A program made the position numbers and the translations under genes. A stretch of DNA of 64,000 nt from Diphasiastrum complanatum (Eukaryota; Streptophyta; Lycopodiopsida; Lycopodiales; Lycopodiaceae). Positions 20,451 through 31,230 of this stretch are shown here, piece after piece. The notes below the pieces were generated by a model that worked only from the letters and a program-made list of their open reading frames with translations, was not told the origin of the DNA and did not search any database. The stretch is from contig CM055111.1 of the NCBI GenBank assembly GCA_029204225.1, forward strand, positions 16,849,019 to 16,913,018, given 5' to 3'. Numbering within the stretch: position 1 is the first letter of the stretch; the number at the start of each line of letters is the position of its first letter.

Positions 20451-21610
20451 TGGTTGGCTTCTATTTATAGTAAGTATTCCATTTTTGGTGATATTTGGAT
20501 GTTTGATCAAGTTCTAGCATGATTTTGCATTGCTTTGTTGATCAAATCTTACTAACCTTTGTTTTGTGAGTTGAACTTGTGGATCAAAAGCATATTTCAG
20601 GTCTATTGAAGATCAGAGGCTGAAAAGAAACTATTTTGGATCAGATCATAACACCTAATCATTTGTGATTGTGAGGCTTGTGCATATTTAATACTAACAA
20701 TGTTCTTTTCAATCCTATTGTTGACAATCTCCATTCTTGGATGAACACTCTCCTTAAGTGGATGAAACTTCTCCTTAAGTGGATGACAAATGCTCTTTTG
20801 AGTGAGTTGTAATTCTCCTAAAGGCTGAGCAAAGCTCCCATTTGGATGAAAGATCCCCTTTTTTGGGTGAACATATTGTAAGCTCCATTGTGAAGAGCAT
20901 ATTGTAAAGATTGTCATCAATTTTGGCATAAATTTTGGTGTACTTTGTTGAGCATGTAAGTAACTCTCCTTATGTAATTTGATTGGAGCATTTGCTGGAA
21001 GGTGTTAACCATTATGCAAGTGTGTTTTCAGGTTCTTAACAGGTTGAGGAACATTCTCATGTGAAGTGATCTTAGATCTACATCTAAACACCAAGATTTG
21101 ACAAGATAGTGAAGCTAGTCTTGTGATTCACTAAGTGTGCTCATTCATTCACCTCTAAATCTTGTATTTATCACTTGCTGGAGTTTATAAACTTTTAGAA
21201 GTGTGGTTTACATGTGGTTTTACAGATTGAATCAATATCTTAGTGTGTTGATCATATGTTGATCAAGTTTGTTCATTACTAGGTAATCTTGGCATCCTAG
21301 TTTTGGGTATTTTCTAAGAATGCAAGTAAATCTTCACACCATAACTTGATTTGGTCACTTGCTGGAAAGTTTGAGAGCTTAAGCAAGAGTGTGTTCAGGT
21401 TGGTTTGATTTTGTAATCCATTCTTAGTGTGTGCAAAGTGTTGCATGTGTTTCAATCTTCCTTTCTATGCTTGGAAACCATCTAGGTTCAAGATAGAAGT
21501 GTTTTAGGGTCCTAAATCTTCATAGATCTCTTTATCTATCATTTGTTGAGAGAAAAGTGAGTGCTAAGTGCTTTAGGACAGAACCTAAAAGTTGAAGAAA
21601 CATTAGAATC
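20451..21610 (+). other. Copia B 5' leader with 21-bp repeats and an antisense frame
   Basis: The 1.16-kb leader contains CTCCTTAAGTGGATGA at 20750-20765 and again at 20771-20786, a 21-bp period with weaker flanking copies. On the opposite strand this gives a 108-codon open frame (20603-20929) with heptads HPLKEKF, HPLKESV and HPRMEIV. The same frame occurs in the leaders of C (50626-50952) and D (57582-57908). Because the three leaders are nearly identical DNA, this is not evidence of selection. A packaging or dimerisation role for the repeats is possible but unproven. Confidence 0.6.
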
Positions 21611-24600
21611 ATGGCTTCCAATGGTGGGATCATGCTAGAGTCTAGTGAAAGGTTGAGTTCATCAAACTACTCTACTTGGAAAGTGAGGATGGAGACCTTA
21701 CTTGAGTTGAATGAACTCATGGACATAGTTGCAGAAATTGAAGAGAGACCTCTCACACTTCAAGAGCAACAAAGGTTTGATAAGAAGGCCAAAAGGGCTC
21801 TTCATATCATTAAAATGAATGTTACAAATGAACTTCTCAAGGAAGTTGGAAAGTGTCAAAGTGCAAGTGAGGCATGGAATGCCTTAAAGAAGCTCTTTGA
21901 ATCAAAGTCCACATCTAGGGTATTGACCCTAAGGAGACAAATATTTTCTAGTAGGCAAAGAGAGGGTGAAAGTGCTCATGCATTTATCTTGAGAGTTAAG
22001 TCCCTAAGTGATGATTTAGCATGCATTGATGAGAACATAAAAGATGGTGAAATAGTCCAAGTTATGTTGAATGGTTTGCTAAATGAACATGCTAACCTTG
22101 TGCAAAGTTTTGCCATTCAAAGAGTCTTGCCAAGTGTGGTTGACTTGCAAGAAATCTTATTGGCTGAAGAACATAGGTTGCAATCAAAGCTTGATGGTGC
22201 ATCCTTGCAAGGTGGAGGTGAAGAGGCTTTCTTCACAAAAGGCAAATTCAAGGGCAAAGGTAAAGGCAAAGGGAAATGGTCCAAAGGTGGTAACTTTGAT
22301 CATGATGATCACTCTTCCTCTTCCTCTTCTACTAAGAACAATAAGTCAAAGTTCAAGTGCTTTTATTGTGGGATAAAAGGTCATTTTGCAAATGAATGTT
22401 ATAAGAAGAAAAGAGAGCAAGGAGAGAGGCAAGGAAATCTTACAATAGATGAGGAAGAACATAACACATGTGAATCACTTGTTATGACTTCAAGTTTGTT
22501 AGCCAACATAGATGATAATGATCCTTGGTGGATTGATAGTGGAGCCTCATCTCACATGACAAGACATAAGGAATATTTTACATCCTTATTGTCTTATGAG
22601 GGAGAAGGTAACATCATCTACACTGCAAATGATGGTCAATGTGACATCAAAGGCATAGGCACTATTCCTATTTCCCTTTCAACAAATAGGAAAGCAAATC
22701 TTGAAAATGTTTTGTACATTCCTTCAATCACTAAGAATTTGCTTAGTGTAAGTCAAATGATTGACAAAGGACTTGATGTGGAGTTCATTGGAGATGCATG
22801 TTTGATAAGTAAATGTGGATCCTTGATTGCTCAAGGTAGGAGGCATGGTAAACTTTTCAAGCTTGATGCATGTGTGATCTCTAATCATGAAGGATGTATG
22901 GCTAGGGAGCAATTGACAAACCAAGAAGTTTGGCACAAGAGGTTGGGCCATCCCAACTTCAAATCTTTGGAGGTAATGGCAAAGAAAGAGCTTGTTCTTG
23001 GTCTCCCTAAAAGTCTTGTTGCAAACAATAGTGTTTGTGAACATTGTGCCTTGTCCAAATCTCATAGACTTGCTTATTCTAGATCTACTTCTAGATCTAA
23101 AGAAGCTTTTCAGCTTGTGCATTCTGATATTCATTCTTCTAGTACAACTAGCAATGGTGGGGCAAAGATGTATGCAACTTTCATTGATGACTTTAGTAGG
23201 TATACTTGGATCTATCTTCTTAAAAGTAAGGATGAAGTGTTTGCTGCATTTGTCAAGTTCAAGAATGAAATGGAAAACCAATTCAATACAAAGATCAAAT
23301 GCTTAAGATCTGATAATGGAGGGGAATACACCTCAAATAGGTTCAAAGACTTTTGTATAGCACATGGGATTAAGAGGGAGATGTCTAGTCCTAGGACTCC
23401 ACAACAGAATGGAGTGGCCGAGAGGAAGAATAGAACCCTTTGTGAATGTGCCAAGGCAATGAGACTACATGCTAATCTTGCTAAGTCTTTTTGGGGGGAA
23501 GCTTTAGCATGTGCTAACTATCTATGTAATAGATGGACAAGTGCTTCCTTGGATGGTAAAACTCCTCATGAGGTTCTTTATGGTAGAAGGCCGAGTGTCA
23601 AGCATTGTAGGATCTTTGGATGTACATGTTTTGTCAATATCACACTTGATGATAGAACTAAAGAAGATCCTTCATCAAAGAAGGGTGTGTTTGTTGGCTA
23701 TAGTGAAGTAAGCAAGGCTTACAAAGTGTACATTCCTTCTACAAAGAAAGTTGTCATAAGTAGGGATGTCATCTTTCATGAAGAGAATGTTTCCAATGTT
23801 GTTGATGTTGATGTTGATGTGCCTACTAATCATCATGATGTGCAAGATGTCTTGGATGAAGATGGAGATGCCACTCCAAAGCAAACTTCAAGGAAGACTC
23901 AAAGGCAAAGGGCTAAGCCATCAAGGCTAACCTATGATGAAAAAGGAAAGCAAGTGGTGGACAACTCTAACTTTGCTTTTCTTACCTCTTTTGATGAACC
24001 AACTTGTGTAGGTGAAGCAATTCAAAAGAAGGAATGGATCCAAGCCATGGATCATGAGCATCAAGCACTCATCAAAAGCAACACATGGAGGTTGGTAAAG
24101 CTTCCAAAGGACAAGAAGGCAATTGGTTGTAAGTGGATCTTCAAGATCAAGACAAATCAAGATGGATCAATCAACAAGTACAAGGCAAGGTTGGTGGCAA
24201 AGGGGTATGCTCAAGAATATGGTATTGACTATGATGAGACCTTTGCACCCGTGACAAAGATGGTAACTATTCGAATCCTAATCTCTCTTGCAACTCTTTA
24301 TGATTGGGATATGTGGCAAATGGATGTTACTAATGCCTTCTTGAATGGTGATCTTGAAGAAGATATTTACATGGAGCAACCCGAGGGCTATGTTTCACAT
24401 GATGAGCCTAATCATGTGTGCTATCTCCAAAAGAGTTTGTATGGGCTAAAGCAAGCACCAAGGAGTTGGTATGCTAAGCTCAATTCCTTCTTACTTTCTC
24501 AAAACTTTGTTATGAGTGAGTATGATCATTCTCTCTACTTTAGATTGAATGAAAATGATATCACTTTACTTTTGATCTATGTTGATGACATTATCTTAAG

Positions 24601-25564
24601 TGGTGGTAACAATCTAGATATAGATGAAATCAAGATGGCACTCAAAAGAGAGTTTGAAATTCAAGATCTTGGTAAACTTCATTATATCTTAGGAATAGAG
24701 ATTATTAGAACTTCTAAATCTACATTCATATGTCAAGAAAAGTATGTTAACTCTATTCTAAAAAGGTTTCATATGGAAGATTGTAAAGTTGTTTCTACTC
24801 CTATGGAATCAAATGTAAAGCTAACTACAAGAAGTAATGAAAGATCCTTCAAGGACATTACTCTCTATAGAAAGCTAATAGGATCTCTTATATGGTTAAC
24901 CATCACAAGACCTGATCTAAGCTTTGTGGTTGGTAAACTAAGTCAATTTATGCAAGATCCTAGTGAGGCTCATTGGAAGCTAGGAAAGAGAGTACTTAGA
25001 TACATCTCGGGATCTAGAGATTTTGGCATCTTGTATGGAGGTACTACACCTAACCTTTGTGGATTTTCAGATTCAGATTTTGCAGGTGATCAAATGGATA
25101 GGAAGTCAACAAGTGCCTTTGCAATCTATCTTGGAGATGGAGTGGTCTCATGGCTATCAAAGAAGCAACCAACTATCTCTCTATCTTCCACCGAAGCCGA
25201 GTACAAGGCATTAACAACATGCACCAAGGAGATTCTTTGGATCAAGAGGATGTTATTGGATCTTCACTTGCTGGAACCAGAGAAGACTCCAATCATACTT
25301 TGTGATAACCTTTCAGCCCAAAGCTTGGCAAGCAATCTTGTTTTTCATGCAAGGAGCAAGCACATTGAGATTGCTCACCATTTTGTGAGAGATCAAGTCA
25401 TTGCCAAAGAGGTGGAGCTTCAACATGTCTCTTCAAAGGAGTGTGTGGCTGATATCTTCACCAAACCATTGGGAAAGGACCTATATTTAATGCATAGATC
25501 TAATCTTGGAATGTGCTCAAAGACTATGTTGAAACTAGCATCCAATGTTGAAGAGGGAGTGTGA
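21611..25564 (+). CDS. Copia B gag-pol polyprotein, intact
   Basis: The polyprotein is 1317 residues from ATG to TGA with no interruption. Gag (about 1-245) contains a GKGKGKGKW basic linker before the CCHC knuckle (C250, C253, H258, C263). Protease has DSGASSH at D309. Integrase has the zinc site H442, H447, C476, C479 and the triad D506, D568, E604, spaced as D,D-35-E. RT has FLNGDLEEDIYM, SLYGLKQAPRSWY and YVDD at 990-993. RNase H has SDSDFAG (about D1156), TEAEYKAL (about E1197) and CDN (about D1232). The last codons and stop overlap the purine tract and the first bases of the 3' LTR. Gag forms the particle, the enzymes copy RNA into cDNA, and integrase inserts it into the nucleus. Confidence 0.98.
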   Translation: MASNGGIMLESSERLSSSNYSTWKVRMETLLELNELMDIVAEIEERPLTLQEQQRFDKKAKRALHIIKMNVTNELLKEVGKCQSASEAWNALKKLFESKSTSRVLTLRRQIFSSRQREGESAHAFILRVKSLSDDLACIDENIKDGEIVQVMLNGLLNEHANLVQSFAIQRVLPSVVDLQEILLAEEHRLQSKLDGASLQGGGEEAFFTKGKFKGKGKGKGKWSKGGNFDHDDHSSSSSSTKNNKSKFKCFYCGIKGHFANECYKKKREQGERQGNLTIDEEEHNTCESLVMTSSLLANIDDNDPWWIDSGASSHMTRHKEYFTSLLSYEGEGNIIYTANDGQCDIKGIGTIPISLSTNRKANLENVLYIPSITKNLLSVSQMIDKGLDVEFIGDACLISKCGSLIAQGRRHGKLFKLDACVISNHEGCMAREQLTNQEVWHKRLGHPNFKSLEVMAKKELVLGLPKSLVANNSVCEHCALSKSHRLAYSRSTSRSKEAFQLVHSDIHSSSTTSNGGAKMYATFIDDFSRYTWIYLLKSKDEVFAAFVKFKNEMENQFNTKIKCLRSDNGGEYTSNRFKDFCIAHGIKREMSSPRTPQQNGVAERKNRTLCECAKAMRLHANLAKSFWGEALACANYLCNRWTSASLDGKTPHEVLYGRRPSVKHCRIFGCTCFVNITLDDRTKEDPSSKKGVFVGYSEVSKAYKVYIPSTKKVVISRDVIFHEENVSNVVDVDVDVPTNHHDVQDVLDEDGDATPKQTSRKTQRQRAKPSRLTYDEKGKQVVDNSNFAFLTSFDEPTCVGEAIQKKEWIQAMDHEHQALIKSNTWRLVKLPKDKKAIGCKWIFKIKTNQDGSINKYKARLVAKGYAQEYGIDYDETFAPVTKMVTIRILISLATLYDWDMWQMDVTNAFLNGDLEEDIYMEQPEGYVSHDEPNHVCYLQKSLYGLKQAPRSWYAKLNSFLLSQNFVMSEYDHSLYFRLNENDITLLLIYVDDIILSGGNNLDIDEIKMALKREFEIQDLGKLHYILGIEIIRTSKSTFICQEKYVNSILKRFHMEDCKVVSTPMESNVKLTTRSNERSFKDITLYRKLIGSLIWLTITRPDLSFVVGKLSQFMQDPSEAHWKLGKRVLRYISGSRDFGILYGGTTPNLCGFSDSDFAGDQMDRKSTSAFAIYLGDGVVSWLSKKQPTISLSSTEAEYKALTTCTKEILWIKRMLLDLHLLEPEKTPIILCDNLSAQSLASNLVFHARSKHIEIAHHFVRDQVIAKEVELQHVSSKECVADIFTKPLGKDLYLMHRSNLGMCSKTMLKLASNVEEGV
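25550..25559 (+). promoter_or_regulatory. Copia B polypurine tract
   Basis: GAAGAGGGAG directly precedes the 3' LTR and would prime plus-strand DNA synthesis. It is also coding, giving the residues VEEG just before the stop. The same tract is at 46841-46850 (C) and 52953-52962 (D) on the minus strand. Confidence 0.93.
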
Positions 25565-26214
25565 AAATTGTCAACATTTCCTAGCTAGTTTGAGGCCTAA
25601 ATTGGCTAAAATTGTAAATAGTTTTGGTTCTGGAGTTTTGCACGTGTGAACCAGGCCACAATGTTTTTATTTACTGTATTTTTTCAGTATGATGAAGTGT
25701 CAAACTTCATACCCTTCAAAATGAGACCATTTTGATGTATTTTGGTCATATAAGCCATTTTTAGCTATTTTTCCTATATAGGGAATATCTAGGGTCAAGT
25801 ACCTTCTAGAGAGAGGAGAGAGAGTCATCTTCCTCATCCATAAATAGTAGGGAAGTCGTGGAGAACAGGTTGGAGAAACCTTTTGTATGCTTCATTGAGA
25901 TCAATAGATCATTGTCATTGTTTCTTCCTCCATTGAGAGCATTGTTGTGTGTATTGTCTTCAAGCTATTGTGTATGATCTTAGGTGCTTTCCAAAAGTGG
26001 TAGGCTGATGTATTATGGACTGTATAATGCTATTTTGGGCCGCACTTGATGTTTATGGAAGTTTCCATTTGTGATAAATGCTTTTTGATCAAGTTCTTTG
26101 CATTCTAGGTAGCATAGAATGTGTTGCCAATTCCTAGCTTATGTAGTTTGGAGTGCAAGCATTCAAGCCAATGATCTTGGAGTTTAGATCCACTTAGGAT
26201 CTGTATTTTTCACA
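25560..26214 (+). repeat. Copia B 3' LTR
   Basis: This is a 655-bp direct repeat of 19784-20438 with one visible difference next to the G-box (CACGTG at 25641-25646). It ends in TTTTTCACA and is followed by the target duplication ggtag. Confidence 0.97.
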
Positions 26215-26219
26215 GGTAG

Positions 26220-27360
26220 CACCTGAGAAACGCAAGGGTTTGATTTCTTGAATGTTTTGGCTGATGCTTAAGCTTGGGTTAAGCTTACAAATAGTAGGCT
26301 TGGATTGAGCTTACAAACAATAAGATTGAATGAATAGACGTAAATGCTTTTTATTTGCATTGGATGTAACAATTGAAGCATTTCTATCATTCTAATCTGA
26401 GCACTTGTTGTTGTATTTGCATAATAGGAAAACACACAAGCAACCCCAATGGATCAAACCAATGAAAATCCAAATTTGATCTATCAAACCCATCCAATGT
26501 GGCACAAACTCTTGAACTTTTATACCAATAAATTCAAGCCACTAATAAGTAGCTTCTTGAAACTAATCAAAGAGACCAAGACATAGAGTCTAGGTTAGCC
26601 AAATAGAAAAAGCATGAAGTTCCACCTCCCGTAAAAGTATTTAAGGGGGAGAAGAAGGATATGAACTTACAAGTAGTAAGTTCTTGGCTAAATGTTTAGA
26701 GCAAATACTTTGCCATGAACCAATTCCTTGAATCTGAGAAGTTATCCACTGTCACCATGTTCCTTGAAGGAAGAGCCTTAGTTTGGTGGAATGACTTAGT
26801 TGCAAAGGGCAATCAACCTTGTACATGGGATGATTTTTGCAAGTTTTTAGGGATTATTTTCTACCACTTTTAGATGACTATGAACACTTCCAAAAGTTGA
26901 GTTATCTAACCATGAATAAAGGTTTGGAACAATTTATTTAAGATTTTCATGAGTACCTGAATCCACTTTATAGTGATATTCTGCCTAAGGTACAAATGTT
27001 AATGTTTGTTGATGGGTTACCAAAAGATTATCAAGTGGATGTTCGTATGAGCCATCCAAAAATCCTAGAAGATGCTATTAGGGCTGCAAAATACTTTGAT
27101 GACACACCTAAGCCACCTAGGGGTCAACAGCCTAATGAGCAGAAAAAAGGTTTTCAATTTAAGAGGAAGGATAGAGAGGTTGTTAATGAAACACATCCCA
27201 ATTCCAACAATCCTAAGAAAACCAAGAAAAACTTTAAAAACCATCATGGTGGCAATGATAAAACTGAAGCTCGTAAGAAGAACCTGTGCTTCAAATGCAA
27301 TGGCAAGGGTCACCTTGCACGAGATTGCATCAAATAACCAGCTTCTACCTTAGGTAATCT
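26220..27360 (+). pseudogene. Gypsy M gag, decayed
   Basis: The gag-like translation includes FLEGRALVWWNDL and QVDVRMSHPKILEDAIRAAKYFD, followed by a basic Lys/Asn-rich stretch and a CCHC knuckle, CFKCNGKGHLARDC (about 27290-27331). In-frame stops (for example near 26575, 26697 and 26940) break the frame before a 113-codon open part at 26996-27337. This is the capsid and RNA-binding protein of a Ty3/Gypsy element. The 5' LTR was not found; B interrupts the region to the left. Confidence 0.82.
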
Positions 27361-27371
27361 ATCTCGAAGTA

Positions 27372-30071
27372 ATGAGATGGATGTATTTTGTCCTTAGTTC
27401 TTTAGTCTTTGGGCCTAATGACCTTAAGTGCATTAAAAGCAAGAAAATTATAACCGTTAAGAATAGATATCCACTACCGCAGATGGATGACCTAATAGAT
27501 TATCTTTGTGGTGCTGGGTACTTTACCAAGATAGATATAAGGTCGAAATTCCATCAAATACGCATTAAGGCAGAAGATATACCAAAAACCAGATTTTGAA
27601 CTTGCTTTGGTCACTACGATTTTTTGGTGTTGCCTTTTGGTTTGACCAATGCACCGACAACTTTCCAATAGATGATGAACGATTTGTTCAGACCATATTT
27701 GGAAAGATTTGTAGTGGTATTCTTAGATGATATCCTAGTGTTCAGTAAGACTTTGGTGGAACATAAAGAGCATCTTAGGATTGTCTAGGACATCCTAAGA
27801 AGGGAAAAGCTCTTTGCCAAAAAGTCTATGTATGACTTTTTTTGCGAAGGAATTGTCCTACTTGGAGCCTAAGATTTCCGAACGGGGGGTGGAGATTGAG
27901 GCTGATCGTATCCAGAGGGTTATTGATTGGTCTATTCTCACCACAGTTTGGGAAATCAAGTCTTTCTTGGGGTTCGTGGGATTTTTCTGTCGGCATATTC
28001 CCCAATTTGCTCGACTGGCATTTCCCCTTACCCAGGCCTTGAAAGGCTATAAGAAGCTAAGTTGGAGGGCTAAGAGTCCACTAGTGGTGTGGACGGAGGA
28101 TATGAATAATTGTTTTGAGTTGCTTAAGAAAAGTGTCACTTTGGCACCAATACTAATAATTGGTGATCCTAATAATACTTTTGTGGTTAGGACCGATGCT
28201 AGTGATTATGCTATTGGATCTGTTTTGATGCAAGATGGACATCCTATGGCTTATGAAAGCAAGAAACTCAATCCTGCTCAGTCTAGGTATTGTACCTATG
28301 ATTTACAATTGTTCATCCTTGAAAATTTGATGACATTATTTGTATGGAGCCAGATTTGAAGTTTTGACAGACCATCAGACTCTTCGATATTTCTGTGATG
28401 CTACAGATTTAAAGGGAAGGCAAGCTAGATGGGCTAAGCTGATTCAAATCTTTGACTTTTCTATACATTATTGTAAAGGAAATCAAAATACTTTATTAAT
28501 GCTTTGAGTTGGTTACCAGTTATTAATCAGTTATGCTTTACTATTATAGAACTGGAGTTGTTTCAGTCTCTTCAAGAACTACATGAGTCCGATCTTTTTT
28601 TTGGAAAGTATTGGCAACAAGTACTTTCGGGGGTCGATTCAGGTTTGCAAGATTCCTCGAATCAGGAAAAGACTGAAATGGATTTCCCAAATCGAAACAG
28701 CATTTCGTTTCGTAAAGGAAAGGTGTGTATACTGGAGAATGACACTGTAAGGGCCCAAATCTTGCATGAGTGTCATGATAGTCCATGCGCCGGACATCCG
28801 AGTATATAAAGAGCACTTGACTTAGTTCAAAGGCAATTTTGGTGGCCTAAGATGAAAAGTCAAGTAGAGGCCTATGTACTTAAATGTACTAAGTGCCAGT
28901 TAAATAAAGCAGAGAGGCTAAAAGCTAGTGGCCTATTACATCCTTTAGATATTCCTACCGGAAAGTGGGAAGGCATATCTATGAATTTTGTGGTCAGGCT
29001 TCCACGTACAGGGAAGGGCCACGATTCGGTTTGTGTCATTGTTGACAGACTTACAAAGTTTGCTCAATTTATCCCAATGCAAACTACTGTTAAAGCTTCA
29101 GAACTAGCTCAACTGTTTGTTGATAAGTTTTTTTGACTGTACGGGCTGCCTTGCGATATTGTCAGTGATCGTGACCCAAAATTCATTGGGAATTTTTGGC
29201 AAGCAGTATTTGAAAAGTTGGAAACAACTTTAAGTTTGAGTTCTACAGATCATCCGGAATCAGACGGTCAAACGAAAAGGACCAATCAAACGATGGAGGA
29301 TATTCTTCGAGCATATGTGGGCCATCAGCAGTCTGATTGGGAATAGTACCTTCCACTGGTGGAATTTGTATATAACAGTGCAAAACATTCAGCGACCGGG
29401 TTCAGCCCTTTCATGCTTATGTATGGTTTTCAACCTCGATCACCAATTAGTGTTGGCATGAAAAACCTACGGGTGCAAGCTGCAACTGATTTCCTTGTGC
29501 AAGAAATGTTACAACTGGCTAAAGATAGCATAAGAAGTGCCCAGGACAGGGCAAGGCACTATGTTGATCTATTTCAGAAGCATAAGGTATTCATGGTCAA
29601 CGACTGGGTGTTTTTTAGGGTCCCTAATCACTCTAGGGGTTGGAAAACTGGTAAGTGTGCAAAGTTGGCGCCAGGTATTGCGGTCCTCTTAAGGTTATCC
29701 AAGTGATAAACAAGGTCGCATACAAACTAAACCTTCCAGCTAACATTGGAATTCATTCTGTTTTCCACGTTAGTAAGTTGAAACCCTCGTTGGGGGTTGG
29801 GGAAACCCTGGTCCCTGAGGAAGATCTAGTGGAGCTTCTTCGTGATGAGTCTAGGAGTGGACCACCTGAACCTGAGGTAATTGTTAATAGCCGGCAGAGG
29901 ACTCTACGGAGTAGAGTGCTTCGGAATTTTTTTTCGTCAGGTGGAGGGGCAAATCAGAAGAGGAGGATACCTGGGAAAAGGAGGCTGATCTCCAAAAGAA
30001 TTTTCCAATTTTTTCTCTCCAAGAAAAATTTAAGTTTAGGAGGAAGGAATGTTACATACCTATGTAACTAG
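27372..30071 (+). pseudogene. Gypsy M pol, decayed, chromovirus type
   Basis: Domains appear in Gypsy order. RT (27450-27840) has GYFTKIDIRSKFHQIRI, LPFGLTNAPTTFQ and the catalytic FLDDILVFS. RNase H (about 27900-28480) has RTDASDYAIGSVL. The integrase zinc region (HECHDSPCAGHPSI, then CTKCQ at about 28885) is followed by the core (IVDRLTKFAQF, VSDRDPKF, DHPESDGQTKRTNQ), an LVEFVYNSAKHSATGFSPF tail and HSVFHVSKLKP. The final block PEVIVNSRQRTLRSRVL resembles the start of a chromodomain. Protease is not evident. At least seven stops or shifts (for example 27599, 27788, 28359, 29136, 29345) make it dead. Confidence 0.88.
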
Positions 30072-31230
30072 CAGTACTTCAGACCCCTAATAGTCCATTT
30101 AGTGTTGGGGGCTAAATGGCAAGGTACCCTTAAGATTAAGGGTATGTGTCTTTATATAACGGCAGGCAAGTGACTATACCTTAGTTGGAGATTTTTAGTC
30201 ACGTGACCCTTGGATAAGGGGTACCCTTAGTATTAAGGGTAGGTGTCTTAGATTAAGGTACTAGTGTCCTTGGTTAAGGACAGGTAGGTGTCTATGCCTT
30301 GGATGGAGGTATGGAATCTAGAGAGGTGCTAGAAAGTCATTGGATGACTATTTTTCTAAACCTTCGGCCTCAACCTTGAACCATATCACTTTATTGGTCT
30401 AGGACCAAAGTATACCTGCACAAATTGGGCAATGGGACCTAGTAGGAGGGCGCCCTTCTAAAGTGTCCATTGAGTTCCCAACTCTCACAAGAAAGGCATT
30501 CAAAGAGTCATAGGTTATGGAAGGAGTCTCTTGACATTCCATAAGTCTATGGAGGCTCTTGGAGATTATTTAACTCCCCTAGACTTCTCTCTCTCTCATT
30601 AGATGAGCATGGAACTCCATAGTGCATTGGAGGAGTCCATGGGCCATCCATATGAGAGTAGTAGGGCACCCATTGGAAGGGGGGAATCTCTCTTGTTTGC
30701 TTTGCTTATGCTCTAGTGTTGCTACTAGTGTGTAGAGTGCTTTCTTGTGCTAGTATGCTTGAGGTTTGGATCTTGCTTATGGTATGGGACATAAGTAGGG
30801 TTTGGATCTTGAGTATTCTATGGAGTGTTGTGGTATGCTTGTGATTTGTTTATGGTTAGCAAGGGTGTGCTAGATAGGTCTTGCTTGGTGCTTGGATCTA
30901 GTTATGGTTGGGTGGTGAATACTTGAGGCCAGCTTGTTATCTATCTTTGTGTTTAAAGAGTAGGGACACAGGTGCAGGAGAGATTCTTGGAGGCTTGCAG
31001 ATCCTTACTTGCAGGTGGAGGCATCCTAGCTTAGAGTTGGGAGCATCTTGAAGCTTGCAAGTTGCTTGGAGGACATTTGGATGCTCTACCTTGGATTTGG
31101 AGGACTTCCTCACCTATACTTGTAAACGTTTGTATTCCGACGTCAATTTTATTTAATTTAATATGATCAAGCATTAAATATCAATGTGGTTTGTTTGCTT
31201 GTGTTCATGCAGACTGGACATCACGACGAT
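30050..31230 (+). repeat. Gypsy M 3' LTR region
   Basis: A purine tract (AGGAGGAAGGAA) is followed by TGTTACATACC at 30050, a typical LTR start. Within it a GGTACCCTTA.GATTAAGGGTA motif repeats (30122 and 30218), and a TATA-like tatataa lies at about 30154. The right boundary is uncertain because no second LTR is in the window; sequence character changes near 31140-31230. Confidence 0.6.

Larger units (their letters stand above)
19784..26214 (+). mobile_element. Copia B: young, apparently intact autonomous retrotransposon
   Basis: The element is 6431 bp with the 5-bp duplication ggtag at 19779-19783 and 26215-26219. The 655-bp LTRs differ by one visible base (ttcgcacgtg versus tttgcacgtg). 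The order is LTR, iMet primer site, 1.16-kb leader, an uninterrupted 1317-codon gag-pol frame, purine tract, LTR. All catalytic motifs are present. A near-identical sister (D) lies in opposite orientation at 52297-58727, and a chimeric relative (C) at 46194-51763. On sequence grounds it should be able to transpose and to supply proteins in trans. Confidence 0.98.

Noticed and set aside
20603-20929. Antisense leader frame as a genuine conserved protein
   Set aside because: Conservation among B, C and D follows from the near identity of the whole leader, so there is no sign of protein-level selection.
22083-22376. 97-codon frame repeated at 49180-49473 and 56137-56430
   Set aside because: It is an overlapping-frame shadow of gag in B, C and D.
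22724-23281. 185-codon minus-strand frame opposite Copia B pol, and its twin at 55231-55782
   Set aside because: It is an antisense shadow of the integrase coding sequence; it is duplicated only because B and D are sister copies.
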